A stretch of 64,000 bases of DNA, taken from Flexivirga alba (GTDB lineage Bacteria; Actinomycetota; Actinomycetes; Actinomycetales; Dermatophilaceae). The stretch lies in the NCBI RefSeq assembly GCF_042661025.1, contig NZ_JBHSWH010000001.1, forward strand, positions 1,798,001 through 1,862,000, written 5' to 3'. The position numbers and the translations under genes were made by a program. Position 1 is the stretch's first letter. The number at the start of each line of letters is the position of its first letter. Positions 9,158 through 19,375 of this stretch are shown here, in pieces. The notes beneath the pieces are model-generated. The model had not been told where the DNA came from. It made no database searches and saw nothing but the letters and a program-made list of their open reading frames with translations.

Positions 9158-10494
9158 CTAGTGCCCGGTGGCAGCCCGTAGGTGGGACCAGGAGATGGCG
9201 CCGATAATGCCGTCGACCTGCAGGTGCTGCCGGCGTTGGAAGGCCTTGATCGCGGCCGTCGTGGCCGGGCCGTCATCGCTGTCGACGGTCAGGTGCGCGC
9301 CGAGCAGGTTCAGCAGTTGCTGTGCGTACTTCACATCCGCACCGCGCATCCCGACGTGCAGCACCCGCAGTTTCGCCGGGCGGGGGATCTGGGTGGGCTT
9401 GGCAGTGGGCTTGGGCCTGGACGTGGGATTCGGAGCGGGCTTCGGCTTGGAGGTGGGCTTCGTCTCGGGTGCCCGACCGGACTGCTGACCGGTGGCGGCC
9501 TGCAGGTGGGACCAGGTGACAGGGCCGACGATGCCGTCGACACTCAGGTGCTGCCGGCGCTGGAAGGACTTGACCGCGGCCGTCGTGGCCGGGCCGTCGT
9601 CACCGTCGACGGTCAAGTGCGAGCCGAGCAGGTTCAGCAGTTGCTGTGCGTACTTCACATCCGCGCCCTGCATGCCGGGATGCAGTACCCGCAGCTTCAC
9701 CGGACGCGGAATCTGTTTCGGCGTCGGCTTGGGGGCCGGCTTCGGGGTCGGTTTCGGCGTCGGCTTGGGGGTGGGTTTCGGTGTCGGGGTCGGAGTCGGA
9801 GTGCCTTGTGGCCACAGCGCGTTTAGCAGGGCGTCGGCGGACGACTGCGCCAGCGCGTATTCGCCGCGGTATGCCGCAGCCGGTCGCTGTACGTCCGCGG
9901 CGACCTGACCGGCCGGGGCGGCCAGCCAGGTGTTCCGCGGGTAGATCTGCTGCATGACGGCGAGGAACTTCGCCGTGGCGGACTCGGGGTTGATGCGCTG
10001 GTCGTAGGTGGCCCAGGAGTTGCGCTGCTGGAACAGCCCCACACTGTCCAGGTCACCACCGGTGTAGTTGTGCAGCGTCGTCTCGACCATGGCGGTCATC
10101 AGTGCGATCTCGGCGGCCTTGCGGTCCAGGCCGCTCGCACGTGCTGCGCCGACGACACGGCGCGCGCAGGCGACCTGCTCGGCGCTGAGCAGTCGGCCCA
10201 TCCGCGCGTAGGTCATCGACGACGCCAGTTGCGCCGCTGTCGTCGCATCCGTTGTGGTGGGCACACAGGACACCCAGGTGAGGGCCATGGTGCTGCGGTG
10301 CGTGGACCGCAGCGCCCAGACCGGGTCTCCGGCCGGTCCGGGGATGGCCGCACCGCTCAGGGCGCTGGCGCGGGGAGTGGGCCTGGTGTTGGCGTGTGCC
10401 GGCGCTGCGGACACCGTGCCCAGCGCGGTGGCGACGGTGCACAGCGCCGTGGCGGCGGTGAGAAGGCGGGGGAACCCATGTGTGTTGTCCTCAT
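9158..10494 (-). CDS. Secreted protein with lysozyme-like domain and two peptidoglycan-binding domains (start region shifted)
   Basis: Exported cell-wall protein. Its N-terminal half resembles small muralytic/transglycosylase-like domains (AMVETTLHNYTGGDLDSVG, LFQQRNSWATYDQRINP). A (TP/KP)-rich spacer follows, then two PG_binding_1 domains (GADVKYAQQLLNLLG ... VDGIVGPVTW) with a second KP spacer between them. The open frame starts at GTG 10414 inside a perfect signal peptide (RLLTAATALCTVATALGTVSA, cut after AHA). The only sensible start, ATG 10494, is out of frame unless one G is added to the run 10468-10472; then the protein begins MRTTHMGSPRLL. Catalytic activity is inferred, not proven. 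Confidence 0.75.
9165..9714 (-). repeat. Tandem duplication of a peptidoglycan-binding module
   Basis: Bases 9165-9390 and 9489-9714 are near-identical copies offset by 324 bases (108 codons). The proteins differ at few positions, for example KLRVLHPGMQGADV against KLRVLHVGMRGADV. This indicates a recent internal duplication or gene conversion within the reverse-strand gene. Confidence 0.85.
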
Positions 10495-10682
10495 GGCTCA
10501 GGGAGGGGCGGAGGTCTGGCGGTCGTGCTCACCTCGGCTGCGCGTGCGTCACGAGGGTGTGCGGAGAATATTGTGACAGTTGTGACGACCCTGCGTGTCG
10601 CAATCACGCATTTTGAGAAACGTGCGATATAGAGCTCGTCCTGGGTTCGCCAGCGCGGAGCCTCCCCGGCGCGGTCGGCAGT

Positions 10683-10702
10683 TATACAAGAGTGCTTGTG
10701 TA
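10683..10702. promoter_or_regulatory. Candidate operator upstream of the winged-helix regulator
   Basis: ATACAAG and CTTGTGTAT face each other across AGTG, an imperfect AT-rich inverted repeat in GC-rich surroundings. It lies 28 bases before the start at 10731. Autoregulation by that protein is an inference. Confidence 0.35.
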
Positions 10703-10730
10703 TGTCGTCTCCAGCGCCCACCCTGGTCGC

Positions 10731-11375
10731 ATGCCACGCAAGACCGCCGCCGAGCGGCATACCGACTCCGCACCGGCCGACGAGCCGCCCGAACTGCCCG
10801 CCGGGGCTGCCCTGATCGACGCGCTGCTCGCTCTGCATAACCCGGTGCGACGCCGTATCTACGAGATCCTCACCAACGACGGACCGGCCACGGTGGGACA
10901 GCTCGCATCCCGTCTCGACATCGCCGTGGGTTCGGTGAGTCATCACCTCAAGCCGATGCACAAGGTCGGCTTCATTGAACCCGCGCCGGGACTCGCGCGG
11001 GACACCCGCGAATCGTGGTGGCGGGGGAAGAACCGTCGGCTGTCGTGGAGCAACGAGGATTACGTGGACGGCAGCTTCGCCCGGCAGGTCGCCGACGCCG
11101 CCGAACGAGCGAACCTGGAATACCTCAATGCCGCCACCGTCCAGTGGATGCGCACCCGCGACGAGTTGCCACCGCAATGGCGGGAGGGCCTGGCGACCGA
11201 CACGTTCGTGCCGGCGACGCCCGACCAGTTGGAGGATCTCAAACAGCGCGTGAACACGCTGTCGGACGAGTGGTCACGTGAGGTGCGAGCCGACGCCGGG
11301 GCGCATCCCGACGCCGAGCGGCGCCCGGTTCGCTTCATCGCGCGGGTCTTTCCCAGTGAGCCGGGTGCGGTTTGA
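10731..11375 (+). CDS. Winged-helix (ArsR-like, HTH_20 type) transcriptional regulator
   Basis: A 214-residue DNA-binding protein. Residues about 25-95 form an ArsR-like winged helix (LIDALLALHNPVRRRIYEIL, GQLASRLDIAVGSVSHHLKP, a wing around ESWWRGKNRR). A helical C-terminal half of unknown ligand follows (QVADAAERANLEYLNAATVQW). I chose ATG 10731 (MPRKTAAERH) because the upstream extension is not protein-like. The gene is followed after one base by a 56-base repeat and then by an MFS exporter gene, the usual arrangement of regulator and transporter. The ligand is unknown. Confidence 0.8.
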   Translation: MPRKTAAERHTDSAPADEPPELPAGAALIDALLALHNPVRRRIYEILTNDGPATVGQLASRLDIAVGSVSHHLKPMHKVGFIEPAPGLARDTRESWWRGKNRRLSWSNEDYVDGSFARQVADAAERANLEYLNAATVQWMRTRDELPPQWREGLATDTFVPATPDQLEDLKQRVNTLSDEWSREVRADAGAHPDAERRPVRFIARVFPSEPGAV

Positions 11376-11376
11376 G

Positions 11377-11432
11377 CACCCCACGAAGTCTCTCCCCCGC
11401 TTCGCTCCTCCGAGTACTTCGCGGGGACCCCG
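11377..11432. repeat. Dispersed palindromic repeat, copy 1
   Basis: This segment has ends CCCCACGAAGT and ACTTCGCGGGG, which pair, around a GC-rich centre. It recurs in inverse orientation with small changes at 18711-18763. Here it fills the gap between the regulator and MFS genes. Confidence 0.75.
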
Positions 11433-11433
11433 C

Positions 11434-12669
11434 ATGAGAACGACGCCGGCGCTGGACCAACCGGAGCTCGTCGCTGCGCCGCCGCCGCCCGTCCGCCGCG
11501 ACCGCATGGTGCAGGTGTACCTGTTGGCCGTGATCGTCTCCGAGGCCGGCGACACCGTCTTCGCGATCGGTCTCGCGTGGACCGCCGTACACCTGTTTTC
11601 TCCGGGGCTGGCTGGCTTCGTGCTCGGGGTCGAAATGCTGCCGCAGGCAGTGTGCACCCTGTTCGGCGGTGTGATCGCCGACCGCCACGACACTCGCCGA
11701 GTGATGATCCTGGGCGAACTCGCCCGCGTTGTCGTTCTGGGCGTGGCTGCGACCTGCTGGCAGCTCGGATTGCATGCCGGCGCAGTGCTTTTCGCGGTCG
11801 CGATCTGCTTCGGGACGGTGAGTGGCCTGAGCGGGCCGGCGGCCAGGACGCTCGTGCGGCAACTGGTTGACTCCGACGATCTGGTGACAGTCAGCGGGTG
11901 GGCCCAGACCGGTTCACGGCTGGCTCGGCTGCTCGGTGCACCGCTGGGTGCGGTCGTGATCCAGTGGGGATTCGGCTTCTCGATGGTCGCCGACGCGCTG
12001 ACGTTCCTCGCTGTGCTGATCGTGCTGCGGCTCGTCGTGCAGACCCGTTACCGATTGCCGCGGGCGCCGAAGGAGCCAGTGTCCCAATCACTGCGGTCCG
12101 GGTGGGACTACATCCGCGGATCGGAAGTCGCCCGAGTCTTCTTGCTCGGGCTGGCCGCGCTGAACGTCTTCGTCACGCCGGTCATGTCGGTGGGCGTTGC
12201 GTTGCGGGTGTCCCAATCTCATTGGGGCTCAGGCTGGTTGGGTGTCTCGGAGGCGACGTTCGCCATCGGCGCCATCGTCGGATCCGTCGCCGGCACGCGC
12301 TGGCAGGGCGACTATCTGCCCCGGCGCTCGTTCCAGCTGCTGGTGCTGCAAGGCATCGGACTGTCCGCGGTCGGACTGCCGAGCCGCGTCGGACTCGTCC
12401 TGGGTATGACGCTCGTCGGTGTCACGGCCGGGCAAGCATCGGTCTGGCTGAGCGGGTCGTTCCAGCGGATCATCGCGCCCAGCCATCTCGGCCGCGTCTC
12501 GTCGGTCAGCAACCTGGGTGACCTGGTGCTCACACCGGCGACCACACCGATCTTCGGTCTGCTCGTCGGTGCATCGTCGGTGGTGGTGACCACCACGTGC
12601 TTCGGTCTGGCGATGAGCGCTCTGTGTGCGGTGTTCGCGATCAATCCGCAGATCCGCCGGCTGCGCTGA
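11434..12669 (+). CDS. MFS exporter (DHA3/macrolide-efflux or EntS-like)
   Basis: A 411-residue Major Facilitator protein with about 12 hydrophobic segments. The start is ATG 11434 (MRTTPALDQPEL). The first transmembrane region holds LLAVIVSEAGDTVFAIGLAW, and the loop after helix 2 carries FGGVIADRHDTRRVMI, the conserved MFS GxxxDRxxRR-type motif. This subgroup exports drugs or siderophores. The preceding winged-helix regulator suggests ligand-induced efflux. Its 3' end overlaps the convergent DUF2785 gene by 29 bases. The substrate is not visible. Confidence 0.85.
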   Translation: MRTTPALDQPELVAAPPPPVRRDRMVQVYLLAVIVSEAGDTVFAIGLAWTAVHLFSPGLAGFVLGVEMLPQAVCTLFGGVIADRHDTRRVMILGELARVVVLGVAATCWQLGLHAGAVLFAVAICFGTVSGLSGPAARTLVRQLVDSDDLVTVSGWAQTGSRLARLLGAPLGAVVIQWGFGFSMVADALTFLAVLIVLRLVVQTRYRLPRAPKEPVSQSLRSGWDYIRGSEVARVFLLGLAALNVFVTPVMSVGVALRVSQSHWGSGWLGVSEATFAIGAIVGSVAGTRWQGDYLPRRSFQLLVLQGIGLSAVGLPSRVGLVLGMTLVGVTAGQASVWLSGSFQRIIAPSHLGRVSSVSNLGDLVLTPATTPIFGLLVGASSVVVTTTCFGLAMSALCAVFAINPQIRRLR

Positions 12670-13447
12670 ACAACCACGGGGTGGTCGGCGCCAGCGTGGC
12701 CGCGATGGCGTGCTGCAAGCGGCCGTTGTCCGGAATGCGTGCCGGCTCACCGGTTTCTGGGTGCACGAGCTCATTGCCGAGGGCGACATACAGGCTGCGC
12801 AAGGTGTGCATGGCGTTGCTGGCGGCGGGCGGCACCGGCCCGTGTTCGCCGGCCTCGAACATCGCGGAGATCGGTCCGAGCAGGAGGCCGAGGTCGGCCG
12901 TCGCGTCGCCGAGCAGAACCGCACAGATCGCTGCGGCCACTCGGTCGTCCTCCTGGTCGCGCCATACGAAATCCGTTGCGATGGTGAGGCGTTCGGCGAT
13001 TGCCGTCAGCAGTCGAGGGGCGGGCGCGAGACCCGTGGCGCCGAGCTCCCCGACCGCATCCGCACCGTGCGCGACGGCGTGGATCCAGCCGACCGGCTCG
13101 ACATACCCACGCAGGTCGGTCTCGGCGCTCCACCAGGCCAGCAGGGAATCTGTCCATGCGGCGGGCCATTCGCCGTCGTCTGTGGTCCAGGTGGAGGCCA
13201 GGACGGCGAAGATCAGCGATCCGAAGGACCGCGCGTAGGGCTCCGGGTCGCGGAGCCGCTCGACCATGCACCCGCCCAGTTCGCGCCGCTGCTCGACCGT
13301 CAGCGCGTGCTCGGTCAGCGCCTTGACCAGTCCGCCATACGCACCCTCATCTCGTATGGCGGGGTCGGCCGATGCGAGGTCGGTGACGAGTTGGTCCAGT
13401 TGTGACTGCTCCATGCGAGCAGCATGCCCGATGTCGTCATTCGGCAT
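12641..13447 (-). CDS. DUF2785-like protein of unknown function
   Basis: A soluble, largely helical protein of 268 residues (or 257 from ATG 13414). The segments RDEGAYGGLVKAL, MVERLRDPEPYARSFGSLIF and DLRGYVEPVGWIHAVAHGAD resemble the DUF2785 family as I remember it. No catalytic motif is evident. It starts 8 bases downstream of the tail of another reverse-strand gene whose 5' part is missing (13456-13560), so it was probably second in an operon that has been broken. The family name should be checked by a profile search. Confidence 0.65.
   Translation of the reverse strand: MPNDDIGHAARMEQSQLDQLVTDLASADPAIRDEGAYGGLVKALTEHALTVEQRRELGGCMVERLRDPEPYARSFGSLIFAVLASTWTTDDGEWPAAWTDSLLAWWSAETDLRGYVEPVGWIHAVAHGADAVGELGATGLAPAPRLLTAIAERLTIATDFVWRDQEDDRVAAAICAVLLGDATADLGLLLGPISAMFEAGEHGPVPPAASNAMHTLRSLYVALGNELVHPETGEPARIPDNGRLQHAIAATLAPTTPWLFSAAGGSAD
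13332..13362. repeat. Inverted GTATGGC pair inside the DUF2785-like gene
   Basis: CCGCCATACG (13332-13341) and CGTATGGCGG (13353-13362) are a perfect 10-bp inverted repeat with an 11-base centre. Two copies of the window's over-used GTATGNC word face each other here inside coding sequence. Confidence 0.8.
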
Positions 13448-13455
13448 GGTGGTGG

Positions 13456-13560
13456 TCAGGCTTGGCGCAGCTGTACGCCGAGGTTCATGTGCCCGATGGT
13501 CACGGCGTCGAAGTCCAGGTCAGGTCGGGACTGCAGGAACTCGGTGAACGCGCGGTGTTC
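13456..13560 (-). pseudogene. C-terminal remnant of an unidentified gene
   Basis: Reading leftward from about 13560 to the TGA at 13456 gives a codon-biased, protein-like tail (HEHRAFTEFLQSRPD, then LDFDAVTIGHMNLGVQLRQA). It stops 8 bases before the DUF2785-like gene, as the upstream member of an operon would. Beyond about 13560 this frame loses protein character, and the opposite strand becomes coding instead. I do not recognise the family. It is best read as a gene end left behind by a rearrangement or misjoin. Confidence 0.45.
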
Positions 13561-13947
13561 GTGCTGCCGCCGCTCGTCTTCGTCAACGAAGTCCTCGCCG
13601 GCTACCGCAAGCACCGCGGGTCCGACACTTCGCACCGAATCCGCAACGGGGACAACATCCGCGAGCGGGTCGCCGCGATCGGCACGATCAGCAGGCACGT
13701 CGCGGTGGCGCGGCGTCCGGGGACGACCCGCAAGGCCTTGCTCTACTCGTTCGTCTATGCGGCGCGCACCTCGTGGGGACTGGCTCGGTCCGGCCAGTGG
13801 CGGGTAGCGGCGACACAGGCGCGAGAGGGCGTGCGATGCCTGACCCAGGTCCCGCGTGCGCTCGACCATGCGGAGGCTGCCGCAGCGCGCAAACCCGGTG
13901 ACCGTCCGTCATACGGTCCGGTGCGGGGTGGCGTCGACGGCTTTTGA
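13549..13947 (+). pseudogene. C-terminal fragment of a family 2 glycosyltransferase
   Basis: This frame has strong GC3 bias and reads like the end of a GT2 glycosyltransferase: LPPLVFVNEVLAGYRKHRGS, DTSHRIRNGDNIRERVAAIG, then a basic helical tail (KALLYSFVYAARTSWGLARS). The GT-A catalytic core that should precede it is absent. Upstream lies the tail of a gene on the other strand. No start codon with a ribosome site is seen, so it is probably not expressed as such. It ends at TGA 13945-13947, 45 bases before the aminotransferase gene. Confidence 0.6.
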
Positions 13948-13992
13948 GACAATCGGGGCGACCGCTTCGGAAGTCCCCAGGAGAACCACGCT

Positions 13993-15273
13993 GTGTCCAA
14001 CGCGCAACCGCTGACCGAGCTTTCCGCCGACGAGATCGCTGCCTTCCGCCAGGTGCAGCAGACGGCATACGAGACGTTGAAGGCCAGCGGTCTCAAGCTC
14101 GATCTGACGCGCGGCAAGCCGTCGGCACAGCAACTCGATCTGTCCAACGATCTCCTCAAGCTCCCCACCTCGTATGTCGACGAGGCCGGCGTCGACACCC
14201 GCAACTACGGCGGCCTGCAGGGCATCGCCAAGTTGCGCGAGATCTTCGCCGAGCTTCTCTGGGTCGAGCCGGAGCAGATCGTCGCCGGCGGCAACTCGAG
14301 CCTGACGATGATGCGCGACACCCTCTACTACCTGACCCTCTTCGGCGGTGTCGACTCCCCGCGGCCGTGGTCGCAGGATGAGAAGGTCCGCTTCATCACC
14401 CCGGTGCCCGGCTACGACCGGCACCACACGCTGCTGCAGTCGCTCGGCATCGAGATGGTGTCGGTGCCGATGACGCCGCAAGGTCCGGACGCTGATGCCG
14501 TCGCAGCTCTCGTCGCCGACGACCCGACGATCAAGGGCATCTGGGTCGTGCCGACCTACTCCAACCCCGCCGGTGCGGTGTGCAGCCAGGAGGTTGCGGC
14601 GCAGCTCGCGTCGATGCCGACTGCGGCGCCCGATTTCAAGATCTTCTGGGACAACGCCTACGCGTTCCACCACTTGACGCAGGACGAGGCCAAGAGCGCC
14701 GACATCCTGTCGCTGGCCAGCGCCGCGGGTCACCCCAACCGGCCGATCATCTTCGCGTCGACGTCCAAGATCACCTTCGCCGGAGCGGGAGTCGGTTTCC
14801 TCGCGGGTTCCGTCGAGCAGGTGAAGTGGTATCTCGGACACCTTGCCAACGGCTCGATCGGCCCCGACAAGATCAACCAGCTGCGGCACGCGGAGTTCTT
14901 CGGTGACGCCGACGGAGTGCGCCGGCACATGCGGGGGCACCGCGACATCATCGCGCCGAAGTTCGCCGAGGTGCAGCGGATCCTGCGAGAAGGGCTGGGC
15001 GGCAAGGGAATTGCCACCTGGACCGACCCGATCGGCGGATACTTCGTCAGCCTCGACGTGTTGCCGGGCACCGCGACTCGGGTTGTGCAGTTGGCGAAGG
15101 ACGCCGGCATCGCGCTGACACCTGCCGGGGCGTCATACCCCTATGGCACGGACCCCGAGGACACCAACATCCGGCTCGCGCCGACCTTCCCGGTGCCCGA
15201 GGAAGTCACGGCCGCCATGGAAGGCGTCGTGACCTGCGTCCTGCTGGCCGCTGCCGAGAAGCTCGCGGGATAA
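13993..15273 (+). CDS. PLP-dependent aminotransferase (aspartate aminotransferase, type Ic-like)
   Basis: A 426-residue fold-type I aminotransferase. The N-terminal LTRGKPSAQQLDLS and the NYGGLQGIAKLREIFAELL segments mark the actinobacterial aspartate aminotransferase subgroup. The PLP-site pieces are VVPTYSNPAGAV, the DNAY aspartate-tyrosine pair and FASTSKITFAGAGVGF, whose Lys forms the Schiff base. The start is GTG 13993, with AGGAG 10 bases upstream. It would interconvert aspartate/2-oxoglutarate and oxaloacetate/glutamate, feeding amino-acid and C4 metabolism. The PEP synthase genes next to it fit a role around oxaloacetate/PEP, although no operon link is proven. Confidence 0.85.
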   Translation: MSNAQPLTELSADEIAAFRQVQQTAYETLKASGLKLDLTRGKPSAQQLDLSNDLLKLPTSYVDEAGVDTRNYGGLQGIAKLREIFAELLWVEPEQIVAGGNSSLTMMRDTLYYLTLFGGVDSPRPWSQDEKVRFITPVPGYDRHHTLLQSLGIEMVSVPMTPQGPDADAVAALVADDPTIKGIWVVPTYSNPAGAVCSQEVAAQLASMPTAAPDFKIFWDNAYAFHHLTQDEAKSADILSLASAAGHPNRPIIFASTSKITFAGAGVGFLAGSVEQVKWYLGHLANGSIGPDKINQLRHAEFFGDADGVRRHMRGHRDIIAPKFAEVQRILREGLGGKGIATWTDPIGGYFVSLDVLPGTATRVVQLAKDAGIALTPAGASYPYGTDPEDTNIRLAPTFPVPEEVTAAMEGVVTCVLLAAAEKLAG

Positions 15274-15306
15274 CGGCGCGCCAGGCATCGGCGATGGCCG
15301 AGCGCC

Positions 15307-15341
15307 GCCCCAAGCTGGCCGAGTGCCCCAAGCTGGCCGAG
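15307..15341 (+). repeat. Tandem 18-bp repeat, two copies
   Basis: GCCCCAAGCTGGCCGAG occurs at 15307-15323 and again at 15325-15341, one base apart. It lies in the 149-base gap between the aminotransferase and ppsR genes, which otherwise shows only the ppsR leader. Confidence 0.7.
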
Positions 15342-15422
15342 GAGGTCGTGAGGAACGAGCGACCGTCTCGAGGTCTCCGCCCTCGTCACGCAGGTGGCCA
15401 GTCGTATGGCAGAGTTCGGCCT

Positions 15423-16277
15423 GTGGATTTCCCGGCCGAGACGCCTGCGACCCCGGTCTTTTTCGTGGCCGGTGGGACGGGGATCTCTGCTGAGACGCTC
15501 GGCAACATGATGCTGCAGCAGTTCCCCAGCGTGCGGTTCGTGCGCGAGAAGCTGCCGTTCATCAAAACCCCGGAGCAGGCCCATGAGGCCGTCGCCCAGA
15601 TGGACGCCATCAAGACCGATGTCGTGACACCGCTGGTCTTCTCGACGGTCGCCGTGGAAGAGATTCGCGAGATCCTGTCCGGCACCGAATGCGCCTTCAT
15701 CGACCTCTTCGGCTCCCACCTGGACATGGTCGAGCGCGTCCTGCACGTCAACGCCGCGCACAACGCCAGCAGTGCGCACGGCATGCGTGATGTCGGGGAG
15801 TATGACGCCCGCATGAAGGCTGTGGAGTTCGCGATCGAGCACGACGACGGCCAGAGCCTGCGCCAACTCGAGCGGGCCGACCTGATCCTCACCGCGCCCT
15901 CGCGCTGTGGCAAGACGCCGACGACGATGTACCTCGCGCTGCAGTACGGCTTGCGGGTCGCGAACTACCCGCTGGTCGAAGAGGACTTCCAGACCGGCGG
16001 GCTGCCGAAGCCGATCGCCCCGTATGCCGACAAGTGCTACGGCCTTTTGTCCACCGCGCAACGGCTCAGCCAGGTGCGGACCGAGCGACGACCCGGCTCG
16101 GCATACGCCACTCTTGCGCAGTGCACCTACGAGTTGCGACGTGCCGAGGCGATGTTTCGCGCGCACCGCATCCCTTACACCAACTCCGCCCGGATGTCCG
16201 TGGAGGAAATGGCCGCGACGATCATGCAGACGCGCAAGTTGAGTGCCGGACGAGCTTCCGGCGCACGAGGACGATGA
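15423..16277 (+). CDS. ppsR: PEP synthase regulatory protein (bifunctional kinase/pyrophosphorylase, DUF299)
   Basis: A 284-residue protein of the PSRP family. It inactivates PEP synthase or PPDK by ADP-dependent threonine phosphorylation and reactivates it by Pi-dependent dephosphorylation. Visible motifs are the N-terminal AGGTGISAETLGNMMLQQF, HLDMVERVLHVNAAHN, and the P-loop-like SRCGKTPTTMYLALQ followed by GLRVANYPLVEEDF. I chose GTG 15423 because family members begin just before the PVFFVAGGTG strand; the frame is open upstream but the sequence there is a tandem repeat. It is followed after 34 bases by ppsA, its expected substrate. Confidence 0.88.
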   Translation: MDFPAETPATPVFFVAGGTGISAETLGNMMLQQFPSVRFVREKLPFIKTPEQAHEAVAQMDAIKTDVVTPLVFSTVAVEEIREILSGTECAFIDLFGSHLDMVERVLHVNAAHNASSAHGMRDVGEYDARMKAVEFAIEHDDGQSLRQLERADLILTAPSRCGKTPTTMYLALQYGLRVANYPLVEEDFQTGGLPKPIAPYADKCYGLLSTAQRLSQVRTERRPGSAYATLAQCTYELRRAEAMFRAHRIPYTNSARMSVEEMAATIMQTRKLSAGRASGARGR

Positions 16278-16311
16278 CGCGAACGTCGCGTCATACGAAA
16301 GGAATCCCGAC

Positions 16312-18690
<2,379 letters not shown>

Positions 18691-18710
18691 AACACCGGAT
18701 CACGAGAGTC

Positions 18711-18763
18711 GGGGTCCCCGCGAAGTATCGGATGAGCGGAGCGGGGGAGAACTTCGTGGGGTG
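18711..18763. repeat. Dispersed palindromic repeat, copy 2
   Basis: This is the reverse-oriented counterpart of 11377-11432, with the outer arms CCCCGCGAAGT and ACTTCGTGGGG. Both copies lie just after a stop codon (20 bases after ppsA here), which fits a mobile hairpin or terminator-like element. Confidence 0.75.
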
Positions 18764-18766
18764 ACG

Positions 18767-18798
18767 GGCGCCCTTCCCGGCATACAGGGGAGGGCGCC
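18767..18798. terminator. Hairpin between ppsA and the convergent DoxX operon
   Basis: GGCGCCCTTCCC and GGGAGGGCGCC pair as an 11-bp stem with one bulge around GGCATACAG. The placement between two convergent transcription units suggests a bidirectional terminator. Confidence 0.65.
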
Positions 18799-18817
18799 TG
18801 ATCGTCATGGTGACCGT

Positions 18818-19375
18818 CTACGTCTGGGCCGTGTGCGCCAGATCGCCGCTCGGGGAGGCAGGATCTCCTCCCCGATGGAGAGCGCGGGAGATGATGGCGT
18901 CGATGCTGAATCGGCCGGCGCCGACGAGCGCGGCCACCAGTGCCAAGGCGCCCAGGGCCAGGTTCAGTTGGTACCCCGGAGGCGAGGTCGCCGAGCTCAG
19001 GCCGGTGGCCCAGGTGACGGTGACCGTAGCCATGACCATGTCTCCGAACAGTGCCAACCCGGCCAGGCGGGTGCACACACCGAGAGCCATTGCTATTCCA
19101 CCGCCGAACTCGGTCAAGCCGGCTAGCAGGGCGAAAATCTCTCCGGGTCGAAGATGCGCAGCCTGCGACATGTAGAGCGCTGTCTGGTGGATACCGTTCG
19201 GCCCAGCACCCGGGAAGGCGCTGAACAGCTTCGCGGCGCCGTAGTAGAGGAAGACCCACGCGAGGGCGATCCGCACCGTGAGTAGCGCGGCATCGATCGC
19301 CGGCCCACCTGAGGTCGTTTCGAACACGAAGCGCAGCGATCGGGTGAAACCGCGTCGGCGCCCAATCGTATTCAT
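18818..19375 (-). CDS. DoxX-family membrane protein
   Basis: A 185-residue integral membrane protein with four hydrophobic helices, the DoxX layout. The signature pieces are LLTVRIALAWVFLYYGAAKL, then ALLAGLTEFGGGIAMALGVC, then a helix with MVMATVTVTWA. Family members associate with membrane oxidoreductases or redox defence, although the biochemical role is unsettled. ATG 19375 overlaps the stop of the upstream hydroxylase gene (ATGA), so it is translationally coupled as the third gene of a reverse operon. Confidence 0.85.
   Translation of the reverse strand: MNTIGRRRGFTRSLRFVFETTSGGPAIDAALLTVRIALAWVFLYYGAAKLFSAFPGAGPNGIHQTALYMSQAAHLRPGEIFALLAGLTEFGGGIAMALGVCTRLAGLALFGDMVMATVTVTWATGLSSATSPPGYQLNLALGALALVAALVGAGRFSIDAIISRALHRGGDPASPSGDLAHTAQT

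Noticed and set aside
6583..9276. A very long open reading frame on the reverse strand opposite fusA and tuf (about 900 codons)
   Set aside because: It is an antisense by-product of strong GC3 codon bias in fusA/tuf. Its translation is Leu/Asp/Arg-rich, low in complexity and lacks any domain.
10495..10730. A riboswitch (such as c-di-AMP) before the cell-wall protein gene
   Set aside because: Actinobacterial wall hydrolases often have one, but I could not find the conserved core sequences in either strand of this 236-base gap.
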